A model generated the notes under the pieces. It was not told where the DNA came from. It ran no database searches and saw nothing but the letters and a program-made list of their open reading frames with translations. From Pseudopedobacter saltans (GTDB taxonomy: Bacteria > Bacteroidota > Bacteroidia > Chitinophagales > Chitinophagaceae), in NCBI GenBank assembly GCA_003241175.1, contig QFOI01000103.1, positions 1 to 9,725 on the forward strand: a stretch of 9,725 nucleotides of DNA, written 5' to 3'. The translations under genes and the position numbers were made by a program. This document shows positions 1 to 6,423 of this stretch, piece after piece (position 1 is the first letter of the stretch; each line of letters starts with the position of its first letter).

Positions 1-1019
1 AATTTTTCCAGATCAAGTCTTAGCGGTTTGGTCGTATTGGACGTGACTGATTTAAACAAACGCAATAGTTGGGATAGATTTCTTTCTTCCCTAAAAAGGA
101 TTTGTTGGGATTCGCTTATGATTGTCTTTTCTGCGTTCTGTACGGGAACAGAGAAGTTGTGAAAAAGCTGCAATAACCAATCACCTAATTCTGTTGGCGT
201 AATAGCGTTTTTGTATGAAACTATTTCCGAAACCGTTTCATTCGTTGAGTGTCCAATACCCGTAATCACTGGAATCGGAAATGTAGCAATAGCCGCCGCC
301 AGATCATAATTGTTGTAAGAAGACAAACCGACGTCACCACCACCTCCGCGAATAATTGCTACCAAATCGAAATGATGCAAAACCTTTTTGATCAAATCCA
401 ATTGCCTTATGATTGAGGGAATGGAGCGTTCTCCCTGCAACAATGCCGGAAATAACATATGGAAAAACTTGTATCCAAATGGATTGCTGTCAATCACTTT
501 CAGAAAATCCGAATAGCCTTTACTCGTCTCCACACTAATAATGGCAATCCGTTGAGGTAATTGTGCGATAGGCAACGTTTTATTCCTATCAAAAATACCT
601 TCCGCATGCAGCCGCACTATGGATTCTTGCTTTTCTTTTTCCAATTCTCCCAATGAAAAAGATGGATCGATATCCTTTATCCAAAGACTTACGCCATAAA
701 CAGGATCATAGTTGACGGAAGCCAAGAAAAGAATTTTAATACCACTTTTCAAAGGCTCTTTTAAGACATGTCGAAATTTGGTATTGATTCTTTCGTAATC
801 GCTGCGCCATAGCAATCCATTCATCAAGGCCATGGTTTTGCCTTCATTTTTTTCTACTAGTTCTGGATAACAATGACCTGAATGCGAATAGTAATTGAGT
901 TTGTTCATCTCTGCCATCACCCAAAAGGAGGAACTGTATCGCTCGGCAATCGTCCGCTTGATACTATTGTTTACTTCCAACAATGAAAAAACTTTCCTAT
1001 CATCAATATTTTCGGGCAA
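1..1019 (-). CDS. xseA: Exodeoxyribonuclease VII large subunit, 3' end outside window
   Basis: XseA is the large, catalytic subunit of exonuclease VII, which degrades single-stranded DNA in both directions in the cytoplasm and works with the small subunit XseB (not seen here). About 339 N-terminal residues are visible; the C-terminal coiled-coil part lies beyond the left edge. Residues ~10-105 fit the N-terminal OB-fold, including FWVMAEMNKLNYYSHSGHCY. The catalytic core follows: R224-GGGGD-229, then YNNYDLAAAIATFPIPVITG and GHSTNETV with H257. The GHSTNETV form, rather than the enterobacterial GHETDVT, is the usual Bacteroidota version as I recall it. No ATG lies near the expected N-terminus: an in-frame TAG sits three codons upstream of a TTG at 1019-1017, and the first ATG (codon 35) would delete part of the OB-fold, so I chose TTG. 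It lies 62 bp downstream of the glycosyltransferase gene and is probably its operon partner. Family assignment is very secure; the start is less so. Confidence 0.95.
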   Translation of the reverse strand, partial: MPENIDDRKVFSLLEVNNSIKRTIAERYSSSFWVMAEMNKLNYYSHSGHCYPELVEKNEGKTMALMNGLLWRSDYERINTKFRHVLKEPLKSGIKILFLASVNYDPVYGVSLWIKDIDPSFSLGELEKEKQESIVRLHAEGIFDRNKTLPIAQLPQRIAIISVETSKGYSDFLKVIDSNPFGYKFFHMLFPALLQGERSIPSIIRQLDLIKKVLHHFDLVAIIRGGGGDVGLSSYNNYDLAAAIATFPIPVITGIGHSTNETVSEIVSYKNAITPTELGDWLLQLFHNFSVPVQNAEKTIISESQQILFREERNLSQLLRLFKSVTSNTTKPLRLDLEK

Positions 1020-1081
1020 GGTGTTCTATTTATCCGAAGATAGGCTTTTTGGTATTAAAATTTCCGGTAAAAACAGAAAAT

Positions 1082-2215
1082 CTAATTTTCATTTTGCAAA
1101 AAATCGACAGCGTGTTGAGCAATATTTCCCCAGTTAAAATATTGGGTAAACTTTTGACATTCCCAAGGGGTATTGTTTTGCAATTGAGCAACGACAGCAT
1201 CTGCAAAAGCAAGACTATCGTTGTCATCCACGATGGAAAGTTTGCCATCCGTAACTTCCAATGGCACACCGATAGCGCCACTAGCAAAAGAAACTGACAG
1301 CGTATGATACGACAATGCCTCTACCAACTTAGTCTTAATACCTCCGCCATCCACGATCGGATTGAGAAAAAGGTTGGAACCCGCAAAATAAGCACCAATA
1401 TCATCCACAAACCCTTTGGTAATGACATTAGTGTGCTGACTCTTCTCTATGGATTTAGGTATGGATTTTCCACATACGACAAGTACAAAATCCGATATTT
1501 TTTTCTCTAATTCAGGTAAAATCTCATCAATCAAAATGTGCAGCGCCTGTGCATTAGGCTTATAACTAAAATCTCCGTTAAACAGCAGAATTTTTTGGTC
1601 CAATGGTAAATTGTTCTCTTTGCGAATGAGTGTAGCAACTTTTTCCTTCCACTCAGGAGAAAAAGTCTGTGGTGGTTGGAATCCATAAGTTACAACAGTG
1701 CTGTTGTAAGATTCTACACCATACTTTTCGATGGCAAATTGTCTATCTTCCTCCGTGATAAAAAAAACAGCATTGGCTCTTCGATAGATAAATCCTTCAT
1801 ACCAATACAGAATACGCCACCACCATTTACCCAAAGTTTTGAAACGTAAGGCTTCTATGTTATGGGAACGAATGACAACTTTTACACCACAAAACAACCG
1901 AACAAATAGCACCAGCCAACCCATATAAGGATGCTCCGTCATAAGATGTGTAGCCTTATGCCTCTTTACAATCCTTCGAATACGAAAGACATTGAAGAAG
2001 TTGATATACCGTATAAAAGATTTTCGAAATATTCTATACTGTTCATAATCAGCAAAAACATCATTTTCGTTTCCTCTGACACTCACACAACAAAAAGCTA
2101 CTTTTCTAGAAAAAAATCTATAGAAAAAAGCTATTGCTTTATGCCCTCCAAAACGAGCAGGCAAAAACTGATATGGAGCAACAGAGACAACTCTTATGGA
2201 CTCATTAACACCCAT
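1082..2215 (-). CDS. Glycosyltransferase, group 1 / GT4-like (GT-B fold)
   Basis: The 377-residue product looks like a retaining GT-B glycosyltransferase that moves a sugar from a nucleotide-sugar donor to an envelope glycan, lipid or protein acceptor. Donor and acceptor cannot be read from the sequence. The N-terminal acceptor half carries an early GGHK loop (residues 23-26) and RSHNIE (116-121). The C-terminal donor half begins near 205 with FNGDFSYKPN (212-221), then GFVDDI (268-273) and GGGIKTKLVEAL (290-301), where E299 sits in the conserved acidic position of the GT4 family. The length is typical and no transmembrane helix is evident, so it is probably a cytosolic or peripheral membrane protein. 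The ATG at 2215 lies 4 bp after the stop codon of the YfhO-family gene, which implies co-transcription and probable translational coupling. xseA follows. The fold and family are secure; the substrate is unknown. Confidence 0.9.
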   Translation of the reverse strand: MGVNESIRVVSVAPYQFLPARFGGHKAIAFFYRFFSRKVAFCCVSVRGNENDVFADYEQYRIFRKSFIRYINFFNVFRIRRIVKRHKATHLMTEHPYMGWLVLFVRLFCGVKVVIRSHNIEALRFKTLGKWWWRILYWYEGFIYRRANAVFFITEEDRQFAIEKYGVESYNSTVVTYGFQPPQTFSPEWKEKVATLIRKENNLPLDQKILLFNGDFSYKPNAQALHILIDEILPELEKKISDFVLVVCGKSIPKSIEKSQHTNVITKGFVDDIGAYFAGSNLFLNPIVDGGGIKTKLVEALSYHTLSVSFASGAIGVPLEVTDGKLSIVDDNDSLAFADAVVAQLQNNTPWECQKFTQYFNWGNIAQHAVDFLQNEN

Positions 2216-2219
2216 ACAA

Positions 2220-4697
2220 CTATGCTTCTTCTTTTTTGTACTTCACAACACCAAATATTCCTAATGCAAAACATATCCAGAACAATGCATTGGAAGCATA
2301 GATTATTTTTTGTCCTTGTATGGCAGACGCAGGTTCAAACCTAAACTCAATATCATGTTTCCCGGCAGGAACAGCAATGCCTCTAAGGACATAATTTGTA
2401 TTGACATAGTCTGTCTTTTTACCATCTAGATAAGCATTCCAGCCAGCAGGATAATAAACCTCGCTTAATACTGCAAACTGTGGAGTGGTACTATTCGTAG
2501 CATATTTAATAGCATCGTTATCGTAAGACGCAAGTGCAATTGTAGCCGTAGAATCGTATTGAATATTTCCTATTTTACCTTGATTGGATTTGTCCACAAT
2601 CGCTGTAGTTTTTGGATCAAAAGACCCCAAAGCGTTTAATCCTTCGGCTGGACCATTGGTATATTGGATATTCTTGACGAACCAAGCATATCCTAAAGCA
2701 TCTGGATTAGTCTGCACCATCTGCTGCATTGGTCCTTGCTGTTGTTGACCAGGTTGTTGTTGAGGAGCTACAATAATATATTTGGCATCCAACATATTCA
2801 AAACGGACATATTGATACCGCCTTCTTTCTTAGAAAATTGGTTTTCCAATAAATCTTGATAGATACGCAATTTGGCAGGATGATAACCTCCAATAGATCG
2901 TAGATAATAAGAAGTTATTGCATCATTAAAAGGCCCATCATTGCCAGTAGCAAGGTTCAGCACACGATAATGTGGTGTTTTGTCCTGCATTATTTGTTGT
3001 ATCGCTGGGCTAGGTGAAAAAACAGAATTTTGCACTGTTTCTGCATCTTGATAGCTTTCAGAATTTAGATATTTGTTGTCTATGGAAAACAGATCAATCA
3101 TAGTTATCACCAAGAATATAGCAATAATAGGAACAGCCTTTACCATCTTTTTCACATAAAGGAAAATCCCCGCCAACAATATAATGGAAAACAACACCAC
3201 ACGACCAATACCTGCACCAAACATGGCTTTCCTATCTTGATGTAAGGCACCTAAGATGGTATTGGCCTGATCACCCAAATAGGACTTCAACTGATCGTCC
3301 ATCGGACTCGAGTAATCACTGAACAAGTAGATCAATATACAAAGCGCCAATATCCCACCCAAACCATAAAGTACAGGTTTGAAATCTTTTTTAATATCCC
3401 AAACTTTCTTGTCCGTAACAAAAATCTGTTGCAAACACAAACCCGCCATAATTGGTAAAATCCATTGAGGAATGACCATCGCCATAGATGGTGCGCGGAA
3501 CTTGTTGTACATAGGTAAAACCTTAAACAAAAACCCATTGATACCCGGCAGGTATTGACCAAAAGACAATATCAGACCAAATACCAAGGATGCCAACAAC
3601 CACCATTTATCCGAATTTTTCGGTAATACAAACAAACCGACAATCGCCAATAGACATATTAATGTACCAGAATAAGGAGGTCCAGAAGTGGAAGGTGCAA
3701 TACCGCCCCAATATTTTGGCCAACCTTGCGCCACCTGTGGGGAAACTTCCGCCAAGTGTGAATTTTCATCCGAAAGTTCACCAGAACTTCCACCAAAAGC
3801 ATTGGGCATCATCAATACCAATGCCTCACTTTTACCCAAACTATATTGAAAAGCGTAATCTTCATCCAAACCCGTAGTTTTGGTTTGAGCGGCGGCACCA
3901 TCAGTACCTTTTCCGGCATCAACGGTTTTACCTCCACGAATAGTGTATTTGGAATATTCATAGGTTGTCATCAGCATTTTTGCAGAATTACCAACTCCGA
4001 CCAATCCGCAAACCAACGCCAATACCAACGAGACTATCATGTGCTTGATCTGACCTTCTTTTACCCATTTTACAATATAAAAAATGGTCATTATCCCCAT
4101 TACCAATAAAAGATAATAGGTTATCTGTGGATGGTTGGCACTAATCTGCAAGGAGGCATACAATGCTCCCACGCCAAGCCCAATCCAATATTTTCTCTTA
4201 AAAATAAGAATTATCCCTGCCAACAATCCTGGTGCATATGCTATTGCCTGCATTTTGGTATCGTGTCCTGCTATTATAATAACAGGATCATAAGTCGCGT
4301 ACGCAAAAGCCAAACTTGCCAATACAGCAACAATAACATCAAAGCCAAATGCCATACTCAAAACATAGAATGCAACACATGCCAGAAAGAAAAAATTCGC
4401 CGGCTTAGGTAGACCCAAACTCATGATTTTAGGAAAGTCGATCAAATAGGATTTACTCTCCATAGCCACTTGGTAATTAGGCATACCGCTAAACAACGCT
4501 TTGTTCCATAACGGAAAATCGCCGTGTTTGTCTTTGTAGTTGAATGCGTCTTGTGCCATACCTTTCCAGTGCATGACATCTGATTGCTGTAGCACTTGCC
4601 CCTGCATCGCTGGCCTGCAATAGATAATAGCAATAACCAAAAAAGCAACAATGGCTAATACGTGCGGCAAAATCTTCTTCCAAGAAATATTCTTCAT
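2220..4697 (-). CDS. YfhO-family multi-spanning membrane protein (putative GT-C type)
   Basis: This 825-residue integral membrane protein resembles the YfhO family, whose studied Gram-positive members are linked to glycosylation of lipoteichoic acid or other envelope polymers; the Bacteroidota versions are uncharacterised as far as I know. A first helix (~10-28) leads into an outer loop LQQSDVMHWKGMAQD with D40 and D50, where GT-C enzymes carry their catalytic acid. Many hydrophobic segments follow (about 100-235, 343-460, 498-535). A large outer domain (~540-795) has HYRVLNL, SEVYYPAGWNAYLDGK and LRGIAVPAGKHDIEF, which are family hallmarks, then a last helix (~798-817) and a lysine-rich tail. 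A glutamine-rich stretch (646-660) interrupts the outer domain. I chose the ATG at 4697; an in-frame TTG at 4706 is less likely. The glycosyltransferase 4 bp downstream supports a shared envelope-glycan role, which is inference. Confidence 0.88.
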   Translation of the reverse strand: MKNISWKKILPHVLAIVAFLVIAIIYCRPAMQGQVLQQSDVMHWKGMAQDAFNYKDKHGDFPLWNKALFSGMPNYQVAMESKSYLIDFPKIMSLGLPKPANFFFLACVAFYVLSMAFGFDVIVAVLASLAFAYATYDPVIIIAGHDTKMQAIAYAPGLLAGIILIFKRKYWIGLGVGALYASLQISANHPQITYYLLLVMGIMTIFYIVKWVKEGQIKHMIVSLVLALVCGLVGVGNSAKMLMTTYEYSKYTIRGGKTVDAGKGTDGAAAQTKTTGLDEDYAFQYSLGKSEALVLMMPNAFGGSSGELSDENSHLAEVSPQVAQGWPKYWGGIAPSTSGPPYSGTLICLLAIVGLFVLPKNSDKWWLLASLVFGLILSFGQYLPGINGFLFKVLPMYNKFRAPSMAMVIPQWILPIMAGLCLQQIFVTDKKVWDIKKDFKPVLYGLGGILALCILIYLFSDYSSPMDDQLKSYLGDQANTILGALHQDRKAMFGAGIGRVVLFSIILLAGIFLYVKKMVKAVPIIAIFLVITMIDLFSIDNKYLNSESYQDAETVQNSVFSPSPAIQQIMQDKTPHYRVLNLATGNDGPFNDAITSYYLRSIGGYHPAKLRIYQDLLENQFSKKEGGINMSVLNMLDAKYIIVAPQQQPGQQQQGPMQQMVQTNPDALGYAWFVKNIQYTNGPAEGLNALGSFDPKTTAIVDKSNQGKIGNIQYDSTATIALASYDNDAIKYATNSTTPQFAVLSEVYYPAGWNAYLDGKKTDYVNTNYVLRGIAVPAGKHDIEFRFEPASAIQGQKIIYASNALFWICFALGIFGVVKYKKEEA

Positions 4698-4722
4698 GTA
4701 GTACAATCTATTTTTTCAGGTG

Positions 4723-4751
4723 CAAAATACCTCATTTGAATGAGTGGCAAA
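4723..4751 (-). promoter_or_regulatory. Candidate promoter of the yfhO-like/GT/xseA operon
   Basis: Read on the minus strand, TTTG (4751-4748) is followed after 18 bp by TATTTTG (4729-4723). This is one base shorter than the Bacteroidota -7 consensus TAnnTTTG but otherwise matches. The predicted transcript would start about 20 nt before the ATG at 4697. It overlaps the candidate promoter for the opposite strand. Seen by eye only. Confidence 0.35.
4731..4744. repeat. Short palindrome in divergent promoter region (possible operator)
   Basis: Two perfect 6-bp arms, CTCATT and AATGAG, flank a 2-bp centre (TG). The palindrome lies between the two candidate divergent promoters and overlaps the -33 box of the rightward one, where a dimeric regulator could bind. 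An arm this short can arise by chance, so the regulatory role is a guess. Confidence 0.25.
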
Positions 4752-4767
4752 CGTACTTATACATTTT
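4735..4767 (+). promoter_or_regulatory. Candidate promoter of the small membrane protein / yhhQ pair
   Basis: TTTG (4735-4738) is followed after 21 bp by TACATTTT (4760-4767), which matches the Bacteroidota -7 box TAnnTTTG in all but the last base. Transcription would begin near 4772, leaving a leader of about 45 nt before the ATG at 4818. The spacing is at the long end of the accepted range. Confidence 0.35.
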
Positions 4768-4817
4768 TATATTACGAAACAGGGAATTATTTTAGTTAAA
4801 TGCTCTTTTTTTGCAAT

Positions 4818-5093
4818 ATGACACTACGTTTTTTGTCCAAAGTGGCGTTTATATGCAATCTGTTTTTCATAGTGGCTTTGATATTGCGATACAAACAATT
4901 TAGTCAACAACAGGATTTCAACAGCCATGTTATCTTGTTGGGCTGGTTGATTGCCCCTTTGGTCAACATCATTTTTACTTTGTGGTGGTTTTTTGGGAAA
5001 AAACGGACAGAAAGGGATTTTCCAATAGCGATTGGCATAGCCAACCTAATATTTTTAATGGTTCAGATCTACTTATTTTTTATTTTGCGGTAA
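4818..5093 (+). CDS. Small three-helix membrane protein of unknown function
   Basis: I do not recognise a named family. The 91-residue product has three hydrophobic segments (about 7-24, 37-60 and 68-90), a positively charged N-terminus (R4, K8), a loop RYKQFSQQQD between the first two, and a basic loop GKKRTERD between the last two. This predicts an inner-membrane protein with little outside the bilayer. Its stop TAA (5091-5093) shares its final A with the ATG of the yhhQ-like gene (TAATG), so the two are almost certainly co-translated, which suggests an accessory subunit or a function in the same uptake pathway. I chose the ATG at 4818 because the six codons from an in-frame ATG at 4800 lie in a T-rich run resembling a leader, and the sequence from MTLRFLSK looks like a natural start. 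The 4800 start (97 residues) remains possible. Confidence 0.72.
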   Translation: MTLRFLSKVAFICNLFFIVALILRYKQFSQQQDFNSHVILLGWLIAPLVNIIFTLWWFFGKKRTERDFPIAIGIANLIFLMVQIYLFFILR

Positions 5094-5899
5094 TGTTAGC
5101 ATTTTTAAAGGATAAACCCAATCGACTATTTCTGTTCTTTTCTGCTTTTTTTGTGGCAAATGCATTGATTGCAGAATGTATTGGAGGAAAAATATTTTCC
5201 CTGGAGAAACTATTTGGGCTTCCACCAGCCAACCTTACCATATTGGGACACAGCGGCTTATCGTTCAATCTGACTTGCGGCGTTATTCTTTGGCCATTGG
5301 AATTTATCATTACCGACATCATCAACGAATTTTACGGTCCCGAAGCCGTAAAGCGAATCAGCTATACCACTATTGCCTTGATTGCTTATGCTTTTCTGAT
5401 GTTTTTAGTAGCGATGAAATTACCAGCTGCCGACTTTTGGTTACATACCAATGTCGACAAAGGTGTACCCAACAATCAAGATGCTTTTTCTGCTATTTTC
5501 GGACAAGGCATGTGGATCATATTGGGTAGTTTGGTGGCCTTTTTGTTTAGTCAGTTAGTAGATGTCTTTGTTTTTCATAAAATAAAAAAAGTCACTGGCG
5601 ACAAAAAAATATGGCTGAGAGCGACAGGATCTACTTTAGTGTCGCAACTGATTGATAGTTATATTGTATTGATTATCGCATTCAAATTAGGTAATGACTG
5701 GTCATGGACACAAGTCATTGCAATCGGGATTGTGAATTATTTTTACAAAGCAACCGTTGCGCTGATATTGACACCAGTCATCATGTTCGTTGAAAAAAGA
5801 ATCATCAAATATGTCGGCAAAGAAACTGCTGACAAAATGCGCAAACAAGCGATGGGCAATGATGATTTTTCGGATATTGAACCTATTCCATTGGGATAA
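5093..5899 (+). CDS. yhhQ: Queuosine precursor transporter, YhhQ/VUT family
   Basis: The 268-residue product matches the YhhQ/VUT family of inner-membrane carriers, which import the queuosine precursors preQ0/preQ1 used to make the modified wobble base of certain tRNAs. Several hydrophobic segments are visible (about 11-30, 55-78, 92-108, 137-162, 183-198, 205-232). The family signatures are present: TDIINEFYG (74-82), FLFSQLVDVFVF (150-161) and RATGSTLVSQLIDS (176-189), with the acidic and glutamine residues expected to line the substrate path. The C-terminal tail after ~233 is charged and cytoplasmic. The ATG at 5093 overlaps the stop of the preceding small membrane protein gene. The reading frame stays open upstream to 4982, but that part overlaps the small gene in another frame and does not look like protein of this family. 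No queuosine synthesis gene is visible nearby, so a salvage role is inferred from the family. Confidence 0.92.
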   Translation: MLAFLKDKPNRLFLFFSAFFVANALIAECIGGKIFSLEKLFGLPPANLTILGHSGLSFNLTCGVILWPLEFIITDIINEFYGPEAVKRISYTTIALIAYAFLMFLVAMKLPAADFWLHTNVDKGVPNNQDAFSAIFGQGMWIILGSLVAFLFSQLVDVFVFHKIKKVTGDKKIWLRATGSTLVSQLIDSYIVLIIAFKLGNDWSWTQVIAIGIVNYFYKATVALILTPVIMFVEKRIIKYVGKETADKMRKQAMGNDDFSDIEPIPLG

Positions 5900-5955
5900 A
5901 AAGTAAAAAGGTAAAAGTAAAAAAAGAGGAATTTTTACTTTTACCTTTTTACTTT
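5900..5955. terminator. Perfect 24-bp inverted repeat, probable bidirectional terminator
   Basis: Arms 5900-5923 and 5932-5955 are exact reverse complements with an 8-nt loop. It sits between converging genes, starting directly after the yhhQ stop and overlapping the last two bases of the folB stop codon. The stem is A/T-rich with only four G-C pairs, and on either strand it ends in a T-rich arm, as a two-way terminator would. The arm is itself built from short GTAAAA-like units, so it may also belong to a dispersed intergenic repeat family. Confidence 0.75.
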
Positions 5956-6316
5956 ATATTTCGTCTCTTTTCAACTGAATACTCACGCCAGCACTTCCCG
6001 AATAGATAGGCAATGGAGGATTCACTTTACTTATACAGACATACACTTCGTGAGCAGTTGCGAACGTATCGAAAATACGATGCGCAATTTTTGTAATAAC
6101 GGTTTCCATTAGATCTTCCGGCTGGTCCATTTCATCTTTTATCAAAGTGAATACTTTGGAATAATCAATGGTATCATCAATCTTGCGGATGATTTTACTA
6201 TTGGAAGAATACGAGATCCAAGCGTTGACTTCAAATGTTCCACCTAACTCTTTTTCACCAGGATACAGACCATGATTGGCCCTAAACAATATATTTTTTA
6301 ATTCGATTTTTAGCAT
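5954..6316 (-). CDS. folB: Dihydroneopterin aldolase
   Basis: FolB converts 7,8-dihydroneopterin to 6-hydroxymethyl-7,8-dihydropterin plus glycolaldehyde in cytoplasmic folate synthesis, working as an oligomer with active sites between subunits. The 120-residue length is typical. The motifs are in the usual order: NHGLYPGEKELGG (14-26) with E21 at the pterin-binding/catalytic glutamate position, TIDYSKVF (49-56) with Y52, E71 in METVITKIAH, and VCISKVNPPLP (93-103) with K97 as the catalytic lysine. The ATG at 6316 is favoured over an in-frame TTG at 6325, since that codon lies inside the -7 promoter box. The gene has its own promoter and is separated from trxB by a hairpin, so it appears to be a single-gene unit; no other folate gene is visible here. 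Confidence 0.95.
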   Translation of the reverse strand: MLKIELKNILFRANHGLYPGEKELGGTFEVNAWISYSSNSKIIRKIDDTIDYSKVFTLIKDEMDQPEDLMETVITKIAHRIFDTFATAHEVYVCISKVNPPLPIYSGSAGVSIQLKRDEI

Positions 6317-6322
6317 AAGCCG

Positions 6323-6353
6323 CAAATATAGTTCAGCAATTTTATCCTACAAA
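6323..6353 (-). promoter_or_regulatory. folB promoter with perfect Bacteroidota consensus boxes
   Basis: On the minus strand, TTTG (6353-6350) and TATATTTG (6330-6323) are separated by exactly 19 bp, matching the described Bacteroidota consensus TTTG-N19-21-TAnnTTTG at every fixed position. Only six bases lie between the -7 box and the folB ATG, so transcription should start at or within a few bases of the start codon, giving a leaderless or nearly leaderless mRNA. Confidence 0.65.
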
Positions 6354-6367
6354 TCACTTGTTACAAC

Positions 6368-6399
6368 AAAATAGCTAACGACTATTCGTTAGCTATTTT
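6368..6399 (-). terminator. Hairpin terminator downstream of trxB
   Basis: Arms 6368-6381 and 6386-6399 are perfectly complementary over 14 bp with a 4-nt loop. The hairpin lies about 25 bp after the trxB stop codon, and on the minus strand the second arm ends in TATTTT. This suits an intrinsic terminator that keeps trxB transcription from running into the folB promoter. The T-tract is short, so efficiency may be modest. Confidence 0.75.
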
Positions 6400-6423
6400 C
6401 AAACTATTGTTACATGATCGATA

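Noticed and set aside
1082..1297. Long open frames antisense to the glycosyltransferase, trxB and CorC-like genes
   Set aside because: They lie fully inside well-recognised genes on the other strand and their translations show no family features.
4698..4706. TTG start adding three residues to the YfhO-like protein
   Set aside because: An ATG directly follows at 4697 and the extra residues (YY before the ATG-encoded Met) add nothing to the membrane N-terminus.
4768..4817. preQ1 riboswitch ahead of the queuosine-precursor transporter pair
   Set aside because: I looked for a compact C-rich/G-rich stem with an A-rich tail; the leader is A/T-rich without such a stem.
4982..5092. Upstream extension of the yhhQ reading frame to an ATG at 4982
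   Set aside because: It overlaps the small membrane protein gene in another frame, its translation is not membrane- or YhhQ-like, and ATG 5093 overlaps the preceding stop in the classic coupled arrangement.
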